This document shows positions 1 through 11,395 of a stretch of DNA of 64,000 nucleotides, one piece after another. The stretch spans positions 1,018,441 to 1,082,440 of the forward strand of contig BCKC01000001.1 in NCBI GenBank assembly GCA_001600455.1. The letters are read 5' to 3'. Source of the stretch: Endocalyx cinctus. Its lineage: Eukaryota; Ascomycota; Sordariomycetes; Amphisphaeriales; Apiosporaceae. Under the pieces are notes generated by a model. The model was not told where the DNA came from and searched no databases. It saw only the letters and a list, made by a program, of their open reading frames with translations. The position numbers and the translations under genes are program-made. Within the stretch, counting starts at the first letter, position 1, and each line of letters starts with the position of its first letter.

Positions 1-1832
1 TGTTGGGAACTATTAATCAACCCAAATTAAGAATGACTTTGGCGTATTAGCTGAATTTAGTATATCCTCTGGATAGCTCGCTCCTTTGTCTTATCCGAAG
101 ATGCTTGCTTCAAGGAGTTTGCAAGATGGCGAAAATGTCAATGTTAACCACGCTAGAAAGTAGAAGATGGTGTGCTATGCTGATCATATTAAACCGTAAT
201 ACCTCTCAAGTTAGGAAAAACTCGTGTTTTGCCTTCGCTATCAGCTAGAAACATAATCAGCCACCACCTTTCAGGGCCATCTCGGGGTCACGAGTTGAAA
301 TCCTAAACGCTCTAAGCCCTACTATCGATCCGGACCTCGCTCTACCCACCATCTTGGATATTCCCTGGCCCAGTAGAAAATCCTTTTCCGTCATATAAAG
401 GACGTTGGTAAATAAAAAGAAAAGAAGATATATCGGTGAAATATCAATACGAGCTCTTACAAAGAAAATGTTATTATCTTGAGCTCGACGAGTCTTATCC
501 GGCTTCTTCGGCGTCTAGACGTAGTTCTTGGCGATGCTATAAATATATATATAAAAAAAAATAGATAACTTTAGGGTATTTCTTATTTCTACATTTTGTT
601 CTTATATGGTATGTTATACCCACTCGACTATCTAGCGATCGATCCATATCGACACCCATGTCGTCGGGTCAGCCCTAAAAGCGCCATATACTCCACGCAG
701 CCCACGATATACTTGACGTAAAAAAATTAATGACCTATTAATAATGTGTTCTTTACTATCTGTAGCTTGGGTATATGAAGATCAATATGCTTTGAATATG
801 CACATTTCACGTAGTTGATGGTTGTAGTATATATTGAAAGTGGCTGAGTATTTCCCACGATTATCCTATTACGTTCGGGTCTGGAGTCTTGACGATCAGT
901 GCGTTATCGCATTAATATCTACAAGGATTCATAACCAATGACATGTTGTAATTCATCGAAAGAGATAAATGACATCGTTTCTATCAGTACTTAGCGACCC
1001 ATGTGCGTAATCTTCCATCGTAATCTGTGCGTGATATTCAAGCGTACATAAGAAATCTTTTCGGAGATGAGAAATAAGTCTTCTACACTAACTCAGGTAC
1101 CTACAACAGTAATGGTTCGAGGCTGGTTACATTATTCAGACTAACAACGTCACTTATGATGAGCGACAGCATTGACTCATCTTTACTTCAGGTGAATAAG
1201 TTTCCAAGTATGGGATTCTTACGCTATTCTAAAAGTTCCAGGATTTCCGCTGTTTGGTTGATAGATAGATCGAGACGCCGTTGACGCTCTATACGCCGCT
1301 CCTTCGCAGAGTTACGGACCCACGTTGATGATTATGCAGCAAACCACCCAATTACCAATCACTATCTAAAACACCGTCTCTATTTCAGCATAGGGCTCAG
1401 CTGGTGCAGATAGCACCAATATTCATATGCCCGTCAGAAGTGCAGTTGTGTAACCCCTAACCAGACACTTGGCATACATAGTGGTATAGTTCCATTTTGG
1501 TGAAAGCTGAGAGGGAAATGGATTTTAGATTTTCATAGCGGCTGAGATCTTATCAGAATCTTGAAACCCGGGTGTCGCGATTGGTGGTTTTGTAACCCTC
1601 ACAACTGAAAAAAAAAAATTAGAAAGACTGGACAGTGATCAATCAATCAATCGATCAGTCAGTCGGTGTGCTAGGTCGAAGTTTAGGATAACCGAAGGAG
1701 ACTCCGGCCAAAAGTAGCAGCGATTTTGACATCATCCTGAAAAGTAACATGAAAATCTACCTCATATACCGATCTACGTTACGTCGTACCACATCACCAT
1801 AACTTTCTTGACAAGGTTCCCTCGTCTTCCCC
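1..1832. other. Intergenic, no gene seen
   Basis: I find no coding stretch with family resemblance or plausible splicing here. The sequence is moderately AT-rich, with short A runs (about 549-561 and 1609-1618) and a small run of ATCAATCAATC-type tetranucleotide repeats near 1639-1663. It ends at the C-terminal end of the minus-strand oxidoreductase remnant. Confidence 0.6.
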
Positions 1833-2400
1833 TCACACCCTTCCAGCTAATTTGAAACCGCCAGGAACCAAGTTTTCAGAAACTTTTTAAGGATTATATT
1901 GCCCCTTTACCGCTCTAATATTCTTTACGTTCTTCTCACCGCAATATTGGATGACGGGCTGGTCGATGCTGAATTCGTTTACGGAGATTTAATTTAGGTA
2001 CTGCCCATGTCGCTGGAATCTTCCTCCACCTTGCAGATGATCTTGCATTAGACACGGCAGCTCTGGAAGCCGCGTCGTCGTCATTGTCCTCGGCATGCCA
2101 CTCACTTGCGTCGACCGCTAGCCAGATCTGGTGGTCAGCGTCACCGAGGCCCAGCACGTTCCCGCCACGCGCCTGCACGACACTTGCCGGGACGGGCTGA
2201 AAAGCCAAAAGCAATGCCACTAGATGCGAAAATGACCAAATATCTTGCCTCCGTTCTTGACTCGACGAAAACCCTAATCAGTTCGTCCAGTATTGTCAAG
2301 TACAGCACCCTGTAAGGATCGAAACTGGTTATGAACCAGCTCAAACTCGCAGTAAGTGTAACGATCGTGTGGTCTGTGAGGTATTGTATCAATCAGGGTT
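1833..2400 (-). pseudogene. Decayed FAD-linked oxidoreductase (BBE-like), C-terminal remnant
   Basis: On the minus strand one frame (about 2220-2080) reads AFQPVPASVV then GGNVLGLGDADHQIWLAVDA, which resembles the C-terminal half of fungal FAD-linked oxidoreductases of the berberine-bridge-enzyme (BBE) type. A second frame (about 1961-1833) continues with QYCGEKNVKNIRAVKGQYNP and then NLVPGGFKLAGRV. That matches the family's closing pattern of YGxEN, a VKxxYDP stretch and LVPGGFKL. The two pieces lie in different frames. Stops interrupt the second frame (a TAA just after QYNP and another before ISVNEF), so the locus is broken. A third frame upstream (about 2392-2220) may hold the preceding segment (DELIRVFVESRTEARYLVIF). 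The FAD-binding N-terminal half is not recognisable upstream. Seen: the motifs and the breaks. Inferred: family and pseudogene status. Confidence 0.7.
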
Positions 2401-4999
2401 CTGATCTTTGGCATCGCATCCTCCAGAGTCTCTAAACGCCGCAGCAGATTCCCCTCTTGATGTGTACCAGGTTCAGCGGCACACTGGTGCTAGTTTCAGA
2501 GCGCGAGTCGCCTTAAAGAACATGATGGCGTAGGGATCCCTGCCTACAGCGGGTTAATACTCCAACATGGCGTCCATTAGTGCCGGCAGGGACTCTAGAC
2601 CGTACACCGTCAGGTCAACCCATAAGTGATCCTCAAGGAAACTTCCGTAAACTTTATGGCGATTTAATTATTCATTATGAAAAAAGGCTTTCGCTCGCAT
2701 CACTTTTCTTGCTTACCATAACTGAAAACTTCGTCATACGAGGAAGAAGTAATAGGGATTTCCTTACCGACATTTATTCGCCACCAGCAAATCACCCTCC
2801 TTCAGCGTCTGTCATTAATCCGAGTTTTAATTGAGGTATTGACATCGATTATGGTCTCAAATTCTAGAATAGCGTGGGAAGCGGGGTGTCGTGAGTTTTT
2901 GGCTCTGGTAATAAAAATCCTGCGGAAAATGGGGGACTCAACCTTCAGAACCTTGTCCCCCACCATCATCACACCGTGTTAATCGAGCTTGGCTTATACA
3001 TATTACTCCACCTGAGGCGGGAGCCTACGGTGACGAGTAGTTGGAGCTCACTGTACGTGACGAAGTTGAAATTTGGCATATCAAACGAGACACTATTGTA
3101 GACGGTAGTTGCCAGTGGCTGAGTCGAATGACCTCCGAAGCGAATGGGCGAATCTAAAATTCTTCGAGGCGCCATACTTAATCATATTCGACAATTTCGG
3201 GTCGGTTCTAGAGTGAAAGATGCTAATAAGCGATCACCAGGCGGCCTGGAACCTCACCAATATCATATAATTGATTATTTCAAGGTCGAAAAAAGCATAG
3301 AAGAAGGTACAATCATGGTTGACATAGCACATCTATAAAAAGATCCCAAAGACAAAGTAGTTTTTCCGTCTATAATAGTGTTAAATAAAGTGTAAGTGCT
3401 ATGCCGCTGGCTAAAGGTAAGCGACAGTTGTAAAGGGGGAAAACACCAACTAGATCCGCCACAACCACCGGATTAAAACATCAAGGCAATATATTGATCA
3501 TCATCTCTGATAATTGATAGGGGGATGGATGGATCGATGGGTGTTCACATTTACCACGAACTTCTATCTTTAAATACCTAGGTAAAGACATCATTTAGTA
3601 TTCTCTTCGAACCTTTACTCTTTGTCTGCGACCATATCAGTTCTATTTCTCCGTCTCGAGCATTATATCAGATGATTTTAAAAAAAAATTTCCTTTCCAG
3701 CCAGCATATGAACGTCCTCACCGACTTGTTGAAAAACGATAGGAAAATAAGATAAAATTAGGACTGATCAAGAGATTGACCGATCAATGCGGTCTGCCAA
3801 CCGCCTTAACACTCAACTTCTAACAACATGGCGACATACCTACTAGGATAGAATTGAACGCCCCCCGTGTTACTATAAAGAATACAGCCTGACAGAACCC
3901 GCGCCCACTTTCTTCTCATTGCTCCTTTTATATATCCCAAGCAACGCTAATATCCTCATTCCAGTGGATAACGTACTTGATCATCAAAAATATGCTTACT
4001 TTAATTTGACCCCTGAGGACATCATGTCGTGACAGATTTTTAGGGACCTGTCAGCCCTGGTAAGTGATCCTCAACCCCTGCTTAAGCTGGCTTTCAAAGA
4101 AGCAAGCAAAGTAAAAACCAGCCCCGTCTGGTAAGATATCCGTTTCCCTCTCCGTAATTGGGCATATTTCCGAATCATTCTTTACTTATATTTTTACATC
4201 GAAAATTAAAACCCAGCAAACGAAAGCTAACTACATAGATATATGATAGCGAGTGAGAGGCCGAGAAACGTGAAGAAGACAGGAACAAAAAGAGAAGGAG
4301 AATATTCTATCCAATTGAATTTCTTAGAGTTCCATTTTATTCATTGATACGATAATTTGACCCTAGCTTCTCCCACTCCCTTTCCCTCGTGGCGAGCCTC
4401 ACATTAGCTGAAAGGGGAGCCTGTTCGCTACATCGCCTTTTTCCCGCGAGCCGAAAAAAAAACATTACTAAGAACTGTCCTGCATATCACAACCGCATCT
4501 GTGCCATTTCGTACCTAAAATACACTTACCGAGGCCTTTCTATCTCGTTTTCGTTTAGACTTCCAAGTGGAAGTGATGAGCAGTATTACTTATAGGTCGG
4601 ATGTGAATAAACCCACTTTCCATATATCAGCTACCTACCTTCTTCTTCTGCCCATGATATAATTAGCACATGCTACAGGTAGCAGCAGAGCATCGGAACA
4701 CCAGCGGCCGACGGTAATAGAAACAGCTCTGAATACGAGAACCTGATTAGCAATGCATTTTATTTTTCAGGTCGGCGATATGACATGGGTCTATCGGAGA
4801 GAGTGAACTTGGCTTCCTAGCTGGCCGTATGCTGTCAGTGGTACCGAATAAGACAAGGGTTGACGAGACTCTATATAGGCCCCGATGAGGTCATGTTACT
4901 CGTTGTCGCTTAAATTTATGCTCTTCTCCCTTCTCTCATGAGCTCCTTTCATACCAGTCCCTTTTCCTAGTCAGTTCCAAAGTCGAAGTTTCGGACAAA
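2401..4999. other. Intergenic, no gene supported
   Basis: Several open frames of 60-85 codons occur on both strands, but none shows family resemblance, splice structure or coding-like composition. Part of 2401-2900 may be the eroded N-terminal half of the neighbouring oxidoreductase remnant, but I could not recognise it. The last few hundred bases (about 4600-4999) are the likely promoter and 5' UTR of the prenyltransferase gene and include a pyrimidine-rich stretch just before its ATG. Confidence 0.5.
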
Positions 5000-6145
5000 A
5001 TGTTGGTACAGCACGAATCAGAGAAACAGTACTTACTGTCATCTCCTCCCTCTTCCTCCTCCCTACTATCATCTTGTTCTTCCTCTACCTCCTCGTCCAC
5101 CTCCAAAAATGAAGTCTTTCCAAACGACACCCTATCCCAACAATACGGCGGCGGACACGCCGGCGGTTGGGTCAGCAAGCTCCCTTCCTCCTGGGTACCC
5201 TACGTGCAGCTCGCGCGGCTCAGTCCTCCCGCGGCTTTATTCCTCATCTACTTCCCGCACTTCTTCGGCGTCATGATGGGCGCCCTGATCCAGCGATCCG
5301 CCCTCTCTGAAGTGACGAGAGCCTGCCTCGTCACCTTCGGCGGCGCCTTCTTCTTCTCCAACGCGGCGCACGGGTGGAACGACCTCGTGGACGCCCCCAT
5401 CGACGTCTCGATCGCGCGCACGAGCTCGCGGCCGATCCCCCGCGGCGCCGTCACCCCGAGGGCCGCCTTCCTGTTCACCGCCTCCCAGGCCCTCGCCGCC
5501 GCGCTCTTCCTGCTGCTCACGCCCGAGGGATCGGCTGTCTACGCGCTCCCGAACGTCCTCGCCACCGCGTACTACCCTTGGGCAAAGCGGCACACCAACC
5601 TCGCCCAGATCGTCCTCGGATTCTGCCTGGCCTGGGGTATCGTGGTGGGGTCGTGCGCCGTGGGTTTCAAACCTTTCGCCGTCCTCGGCGTCTTCGGGGG
5701 CAATGCCACTCCTTCTTCGTCTGCTTCGTGGGAGGTTCGGCCCTCGATCGCTTGCCTCTTCGTCGCGAGCGTGCTGTGGACGGTTATATACGACACCATC
5801 TACGCGCACCAGGACTTGAAAGACGACCTCAAAGTCGGGGTCAAGAGCATCGCCGTCCTTTTTCGGGATCGGACCAAGGCGTTCCTCTGGCTGGTCTTGG
5901 TCTGCATGGTCGCGCTTCTCTACCTAGTCGGCAAGATGGAGAACATGGGTATTCAGTTTTTCGTGATCGCCGGAGGCGGCTCCGCGTTATCGTTGGGCGC
6001 CATGATCGCTAATGTGCAGCTTAAAGACTCGGCGAGCTGTTGGTGGTGGTTTAGATACGGATTTTGGCTGGCTGGAGGGTCAATCGCCGGTGCATTACTT
6101 TCCCAGTACATACTCTCGCAGATTAGTGGGATAATCGTGAGTTAA
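5000..6145 (+). CDS. UbiA-family polyprenyltransferase (COQ2-like)
   Basis: Intronless gene for a 381-residue integral membrane protein. UbiA enzymes transfer a prenyl chain from an isoprenyl diphosphate to an aromatic or other acceptor; known members make ubiquinone (COQ2) or fungal meroterpenoids. The first Asp-rich motif is NDLVDAPID (residues 127-135), followed by a conserved Arg-rich loop (TSSRPIPRG). The second is DTIYAHQDLKDD (265-276), followed by KVGVKS. About eight or nine hydrophobic segments run from residue 78 to the C-terminus. The first 40 residues are very Ser-rich and could be a poor mitochondrial presequence or a disordered tail. The ATG at 5000 is the first in frame. The core is GC-rich at third positions, unlike its flanks. 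The substrate cannot be told: COQ2 itself or a secondary-metabolism paralogue are both possible. The convergent SDR gene downstream is only 289 bp away. Confidence 0.88.
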   Translation: MLVQHESEKQYLLSSPPSSSSLLSSCSSSTSSSTSKNEVFPNDTLSQQYGGGHAGGWVSKLPSSWVPYVQLARLSPPAALFLIYFPHFFGVMMGALIQRSALSEVTRACLVTFGGAFFFSNAAHGWNDLVDAPIDVSIARTSSRPIPRGAVTPRAAFLFTASQALAAALFLLLTPEGSAVYALPNVLATAYYPWAKRHTNLAQIVLGFCLAWGIVVGSCAVGFKPFAVLGVFGGNATPSSSASWEVRPSIACLFVASVLWTVIYDTIYAHQDLKDDLKVGVKSIAVLFRDRTKAFLWLVLVCMVALLYLVGKMENMGIQFFVIAGGGSALSLGAMIANVQLKDSASCWWWFRYGFWLAGGSIAGALLSQYILSQISGIIVS

Positions 6146-6434
6146 CTAATACCCATTGGTGTTTTCATATTTATATATCTAATGGCGTTGGAATTGGTTT
6201 ATATTCATATCTGATGTTGAGCACAGGTTGCTTGGACTCGTGATGGATAGATGACAGATGGTCAAAAGATTAGTCTAATGTAGATGAAGGAATATATATT
6301 TGCATGTGTGAATGAATAATTTTCGCCTATCCGTTCTGGGCCGCGATGCATGAATGTGTGATCAAATGTCGTCCCTCACCCGCGGGCCAGGGTATCCACG
6401 GCCGTGAGCAAGCCATTCTCTTCCGGATACTCTC

Positions 6435-7217
6435 CTATACTGCCGGCCAGTTGTTGTTCACCGTGATTGCTGCCCCGTTCGACACCATCGCCATACCTGG
6501 ATCGGAAAAGAACAAGCAGTATTTTCCGACCGTCGAAAGGGGAACGTTTGTCTCGCCAGGTACATAGCCAGGTTGCAACGTCTGAGATATTTTCAGGGCA
6601 TCCATATTGATACCGGTTGCAAAAGCATCCGCGATGTTGGTATCCATGCCACCTATCATCAGAGCAATAGAGTAAATCTTCTTATCTCCATAAAACGATG
6701 CCGTATTCCGAGACAAACCCAGAAGACCGTGCTTGCTAACAGTGTAGGCAGCGCCCGCACCCGAACCCCTGTAACTGGCTATGGAGCAAATGTTTATGAT
6801 GGTTCCTCCAGATGGAGTCTGGGCCTCGAACTTATTGATGACGGCCTTAGTCATTAGAAACGGCCCCGTTAAATTAACTGCCATGACCTTGTCCCACATT
6901 GCTTTGGTGGTGCTGCCAGCTGGGTCGAATTGATCCATAATACCGGCATTGTTAATGAGCATATCTATCCGACCGAATTTGCTGGTAATCGTTTCCATGA
7001 ATGCCTGTACGGCGTCCTCATCGGTGATATCTGCTTTGGAAGCGATGAAGTTATCAGGGTGCTCTTTGTCCCACTCGGTTGTTGTCTCTTGGATTCTTGC
7101 ATCGTTGACGTCGCAAATGGCAACCTTAGCACCCGCTTGCAGGAAAGCAACGGAGATGGCTTTGCCGAGACCGCCGGCACCTCCCGTTACAATAACAACT
7201 TTTCCAGAGGCTGCCAT
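6435..7217 (-). CDS. Short-chain dehydrogenase/reductase (SDR)
   Basis: Single-exon gene, 260 residues, the usual length of a classical SDR. It should be a soluble NAD(P)-dependent oxidoreductase acting on a hydroxyl or carbonyl group. The Rossmann nucleotide site TGGAGGLG is at residues 11-18, the NNAG motif at 89-92, a catalytic Ser in the ICSIAS strand (about 145-148), and the catalytic Tyr/Lys pair as YTVSK (158-162). The segment GGMDTNI replaces the more usual PGxVxT loop. The C-terminus is complete. An Asp (D36) at the end of the second strand (AICDVND) favours NAD over NADP by general family rules. The gene converges on the UbiA gene. A joint pathway is possible but not shown. The substrate is unknown. 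Confidence 0.9.
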   Translation of the reverse strand: MAASGKVVIVTGGAGGLGKAISVAFLQAGAKVAICDVNDARIQETTTEWDKEHPDNFIASKADITDEDAVQAFMETITSKFGRIDMLINNAGIMDQFDPAGSTTKAMWDKVMAVNLTGPFLMTKAVINKFEAQTPSGGTIINICSIASYRGSGAGAAYTVSKHGLLGLSRNTASFYGDKKIYSIALMIGGMDTNIADAFATGINMDALKISQTLQPGYVPGETNVPLSTVGKYCLFFSDPGMAMVSNGAAITVNNNWPAV

Positions 7218-8205
7218 TTGATTAATTGAAATGTTTACCGAGGCTTATTGTAAAGAAATAATACGTGCGATAACTAGGAATAATATAATTATATTTGAAA
7301 GAAGCAAATAGCACTGCTGCGACTCCTTGAGTAGGGTGCGGGCGGATTGTACTTTATATAAGCGCAATGTCCCAAACCCGTTGCCTTCCTAATGTGGACA
7401 TAGACAATAAGGAGCTCGTATTTAGTTCGTATTCGCGAAGTCTTCCGTTCCCAGTACCAGGTAGAATAGTGCGAAAATACCCTCATACCGCCCCTCATCC
7501 AGGCTGCCAGGGTGGTAATGATCGCTAATAGCGAGTTTGACGAGCATGATTCGTGTTTGCAGTCTAAATAAAGGGGTTCATTACCTATCGTGGTCCTACT
7601 TCAATTTAGTTGAAATGTGTATACTAAGGAGTATCCATATACGACTAAATAAGACGGATATCTGCTGTAGCCTGTGGGTCTTGACATAGATGGAAGCAAA
7701 GGAATTCGGGAGTCGTACGACTGCCCGGATTTTCCAGATGAGGTGAGGCGTTACGAAAATCCAGGTATCGATTGGCAGAGACCAGAATGATTTACAAATA
7801 CCTAATAGATTTGAATTCGAATTCCGTTCATCTTGGCCTTCCTGAGTAAACCTATTATAGATTCATACTCATCATGGTGTTAGACTGTTAAAATATACAA
7901 ATACTACACAGATTTATGGACGGTACAAAGATGCTGTACAGATACACTTATCCACTAAATACTGCCTGTGGCTAAGTAAGTGGGTCATTTTTTCTAATTG
8001 AGGCTGAGAATAGTCATTACTGGTGCCACCAAAATGAGGTCACATTTTGAGCTTCAACTCTTTAATGGGAATCAGCTTGTCGTTGTAGATAACCTGAAAC
8101 TGCCCCAATTGACAATTTGGCGTTCTTTTTTGTTAAAAAAGAAAATTGCATATATAATTACATTTTAACTATTTTTATAATTGGTAAAAGTCAGACCACT
8201 AACCC
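7218..8205. other. Divergent promoter region, SDR / AIM18-like
   Basis: About 1 kb between two divergently transcribed genes. It contains no coding sequence I can support. AT-rich stretches near 7860-7920 and 8130-8190 could hold promoter elements. Nothing distinctive was recognised. Confidence 0.5.
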
Positions 8206-9363
8206 ATGAAGCCGATTCGCCCGGTCGCCTCGGCGGCTCTTATGCGTTCTCTTACCCGACAATCATGTATACGAACTCGCCCAGATCTCTACCTCCGGAT
8301 AAATCAAGTTCAGAGTCGATCATTCCTCCGCCCTAGAAACCAGTCCAGCCGAGCCGTCGAGAATTTGAACGTCGGCCGCATGCGAACGGATGCGTACGAG
8401 TACCATATCCGACGACGAAATTTCCTCCTGTGCGGCGCCGTAGCCGGCATCATCGCGACCACCTACACGGTATACCTCATCATCTGCAAGCTGCAAAAGC
8501 CGACCAAGTTCGACTCGGGCCTACCCGACAAGGCGGCGGATCCTTTCAGCACCGAAGCCGGCTCGAAACGCAAGACCATCATACACGATGAGCGAGGGCG
8601 GGAGCTTGTGCCGACCGGGAATAGCACGGTGCCGACCCTGCCTCGCACCATTGAAGTTGCCAACGGGTCTACCGAGGCTAGTGCTCAAGAGGCTTTAATA
8701 GGGACAGTTGAATACACGCTCGTCGGGTACGGTATAAGGACCGTCAGCATATTCGGTATCCAGGTGTACATGGTGGGGTACTACGTAGCCACGCAAGACA
8801 TCGCAGCGATCCAGTCCCGGCTAGTTAAGGAAATCAACCCGATCGCGACCACGTTAGTAGCGAACGAGAAGGACGAGCTGCGCCAGACCCTCATGGACCC
8901 AGAAAAGGGAGAGAAGCTCTGGAACACGATATTAGCCGAGACGAAGCCGCGATCGCTGTTCAGGATCGTCCCCGTCCGCGACACGAACTTCCCCCATCTC
9001 CGAGACGGGTTCGTGAACGCGATCAAGGCCCGGTCGCAGCAGAACGAGGCGTACGGCGACGAGGCCTTCGGCGCCGCCATGAACGAGTTCAAGGTCCTCT
9101 TCAACCGGGGCAAGGTGCCCAAGAACCGGGAGTTGCTGATATGCCGAGACGCCCCGGGAGCCTTGACGGTCACGTACGACGACGGCAAGACCGGCATGGG
9201 CACGATCGGAAGGGTCACGGACGAGAGGATATCGCGCCTCTTGTGGTTGAATTACCTCGCCGGCAAGAAGGTGGCGTCCGAGCCGGCGCGTAAGAGCATC
9301 GTCGACGGTATAATGGAATTTGTGGAGCGGCCTGTAGGCACCGTCGCTACTCAAGTTCTATAA
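8206..9363 (+). CDS. AIM18/AIM46-type chalcone-isomerase-like mitochondrial protein
   Basis: Intronless gene, 385 residues. The family (yeast Aim18/Fmp22 and Aim46) carries a chalcone-isomerase fold but is thought not to be a flavonoid enzyme; it sits in mitochondria and affects mitochondrial inheritance. The N-terminal 60 residues are rich in Arg, Ser and Ala with almost no acidic residues, as in a matrix-targeting presequence. A single hydrophobic segment follows at about 72-95 (LLCGAVAGIIATTYTVYLII), suggesting an inner-membrane anchor. The CHI-like domain runs from about residue 163 to 375 and opens with TVEYTLVGYGIRTVSIFGIQ, typical of the family. Later it has LFRIVPVRDTNFPHLRDGF and LICRDAPGALTVTYDDGKT. 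The ATG at 8206 is the first in frame and gives the presequence. The protein looks complete. Confidence 0.85.
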   Translation: MKPIRPVASAALMRSLTRQSCIRTRPDLYLRINQVQSRSFLRPRNQSSRAVENLNVGRMRTDAYEYHIRRRNFLLCGAVAGIIATTYTVYLIICKLQKPTKFDSGLPDKAADPFSTEAGSKRKTIIHDERGRELVPTGNSTVPTLPRTIEVANGSTEASAQEALIGTVEYTLVGYGIRTVSIFGIQVYMVGYYVATQDIAAIQSRLVKEINPIATTLVANEKDELRQTLMDPEKGEKLWNTILAETKPRSLFRIVPVRDTNFPHLRDGFVNAIKARSQQNEAYGDEAFGAAMNEFKVLFNRGKVPKNRELLICRDAPGALTVTYDDGKTGMGTIGRVTDERISRLLWLNYLAGKKVASEPARKSIVDGIMEFVERPVGTVATQVL

Positions 9364-10125
9364 TCGATCAATATCGTCCCAAAGAGGATCGACTTAAAAT
9401 AAAATAAAAATTTGGCGAGGTCATGGCGGAAACCGAAAATTCATAATTTAGCGTGTATATCTATGTACAATACCCGTCAGACTCTTTCAAGGCATATGTT
9501 TAACAAAAATTGCAACCTATGGTTTATGTCTTAAAAGGGAATAAAGTCCAGGGCAAGGGCGATGGTCTCTGGAAAAACCCACTCTACTTACTTGCATACT
9601 GCATACTTGAAAGCATCTCGTTGTGGTGCGATATAAGAGACCCTTATTAGTGCTTGCGAGGAGGAATAAGAATCAAGTCATCATCAATGTATACACGAAG
9701 TACTCTCTCTAAACGTATCATGTGTATACCTATATTTCACACGTATTCTTAGAGTGACAGCCTGAATTTCTATCTACTAACAGGGTCAACCGTGTTTTTA
9801 TCTGACCAGTAAGCTTAGTTTCAAGCAATGTGCCCTATCAGCTACACTTGACTTGTATCGAGTAGCTGTATGGAAGCAAGTTCTCCAACGCTCTATCCCT
9901 ATCGGCTATAGAGTCGCCCGGGAAATACAGTAACCAGAACACACTCAACCATATTCGTCATGAATTAGATGTATCTGTAGAGACTCGATGCATCTTTTCT
10001 TCCTTCAAGTCCCTTTCAAAAGATGGTTGTCTCATTCCACAGTTCATGCCAGTTACTCTAAAATAAGAGGACGAGCAATACCAAACTTGAATCAAGTCCA
10101 ATACCTCCAGTCGAGACCAATATCT
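9364..10125. other. Intergenic between convergent genes
   Basis: About 760 bp between the 3' ends of the AIM18-like gene (+) and the Myb-like gene (-). It has AT-rich runs just after the first stop codon (AAAATAAAATAAAAAT near 9397-9412) that may serve in 3' end formation. No gene is seen. Confidence 0.5.
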
Positions 10126-11395
10126 TCAATCCGAGTCGCCGTCTCCCAGCTTCGCCTTCAGGAGCTCGATGGAAACCATGCGGCCGGTGGCGTTGCAGAA
10201 GTCGCTCTGGATGAAGTGCCACTTGAGGGCGTGGCGGCGCGCGTCGATGATAGCCAAGGTCTTGCAGTCAGCGTCGGAAAAGAACCGATCCGATTTCAAG
10301 ACCTTTCGGGGCGGGAATTCGGGGCCGAAAACGCTGTGCCACAGATATTGTTGGTGGTCCAAATATTCTTGGGCGGGACGAACGGTCTGGGTCGCGGGTT
10401 TCTGGGCTTGCTCCGGTGATTGAGCAGCAGGGGTGGATGCCTCGACCGCTGACTCCTTCGATTTTTGCTTGTCTTCTTCGGCTCGGGGGGTGGCTTGAGC
10501 TTCATCGGTATTATTTTTTGAGTTCGAATCTGGAGAAGCCAACGATGACTCTGACACCGATATCGCAGTTACAGGAATGTAGATTGTCTTTTTCCTTTGC
10601 TTTTTTCCCGTGGTTTTGCCCTTATGCTTCGAAGATTTGGTGACGTCGGCATCATCTTTGTCGGTGGTCTTGTCACTTTCGTTGCCAGAATTGCTGCTTG
10701 CTTCTACGTTTGTCTCTGCGACTTGGGCAGTGTAAAGTAGGCCAAGTTCCTTGCCGGTGATTCCAATCTCTTTAGCCTTCTTCTCTAAATAGTGCCAACG
10801 GTTCTGGATGTCACGCTTGCTACGCTGAAGAGTGAAAGATATTTCGGTATAACTACAATAGATAGGTTAGTAAAAGATTTCAAATGCCAAAATTATTTCG
10901 ACGGGTGCGATATTCCTTTGATTAATTGTCTTTCGCATGTCAATAAAGAAAAAAAGGATACGCAAGACTATCGTGAAAAGGATAACAGAAGGAGGGTATG
11001 ATATGATAAAATGACTCATCGAGATCACCGACACGCGAAAATATTACTTACGTCTTGCCCTGAGGTTTCATAACACAAATAGTACAATCCTCCTTACGAG
11101 ACCACTCCTTACTTTCGGATGTGGACGAATCGCTGTTAGTGGTCGCCATTTCCAGCTTCTTTGGGACGTTCAAGTCAATATTGCCCTGTGAAATCGCATC
11201 CAATTCATCGTCAGTACCTGCTAAAGCTTCCATTGATGCACCATCATCTGTGAATTCAGACTCGGAGGATTCAGAAGGTGATGGCAGTTTAAATGACACC
11301 ACTTTTCGTTGCGACTTGCTGCCGTCAGGTTCCGGTCGGGCCCTTGCGAAGCTCGACTGGAGAGGTTTTGGGGCAGGGAGAGGGGTATAATACAT
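10126..11395 (-). CDS. Myb/SANT-like protein, two exons
   Basis: Spliced model: exon 1 11395-11052, a 199 bp intron with donor GTAAGT and acceptor TAG, exon 2 10852-10126; 356 residues. The intron interrupts a Thr codon and joins the two halves of a Myb-like helix bundle: EWSRKEDCTICVMKPQGKT from exon 1, then YTEISFTLQRSKRDIQNRW from exon 2. That fits a Myb/SANT pattern: a Trp plus acidic start, a GKTYxEI middle, and a third helix RSxxDIQNRWxYLE. A second unit near the C-terminus (FFSDADCKTLAIIDARRHA then KWHFIQSDFCNATGRMV) has comparable spacing. The middle is Lys/Ser/Thr-rich with a basic patch (KGKTTGKKQRKKT), a possible nuclear signal, and is probably disordered. A nuclear DNA- or chromatin-binding role is inferred; no specific orthologue is recognised. 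The first ATG of exon 1 is used. Confidence 0.75.

Noticed and set aside
5237..5809. Long minus-strand open frame within the prenyltransferase gene
   Set aside because: It is antisense to a clear UbiA gene and reads as a Glu/Arg/Gly-rich shadow caused by GC-rich codons.
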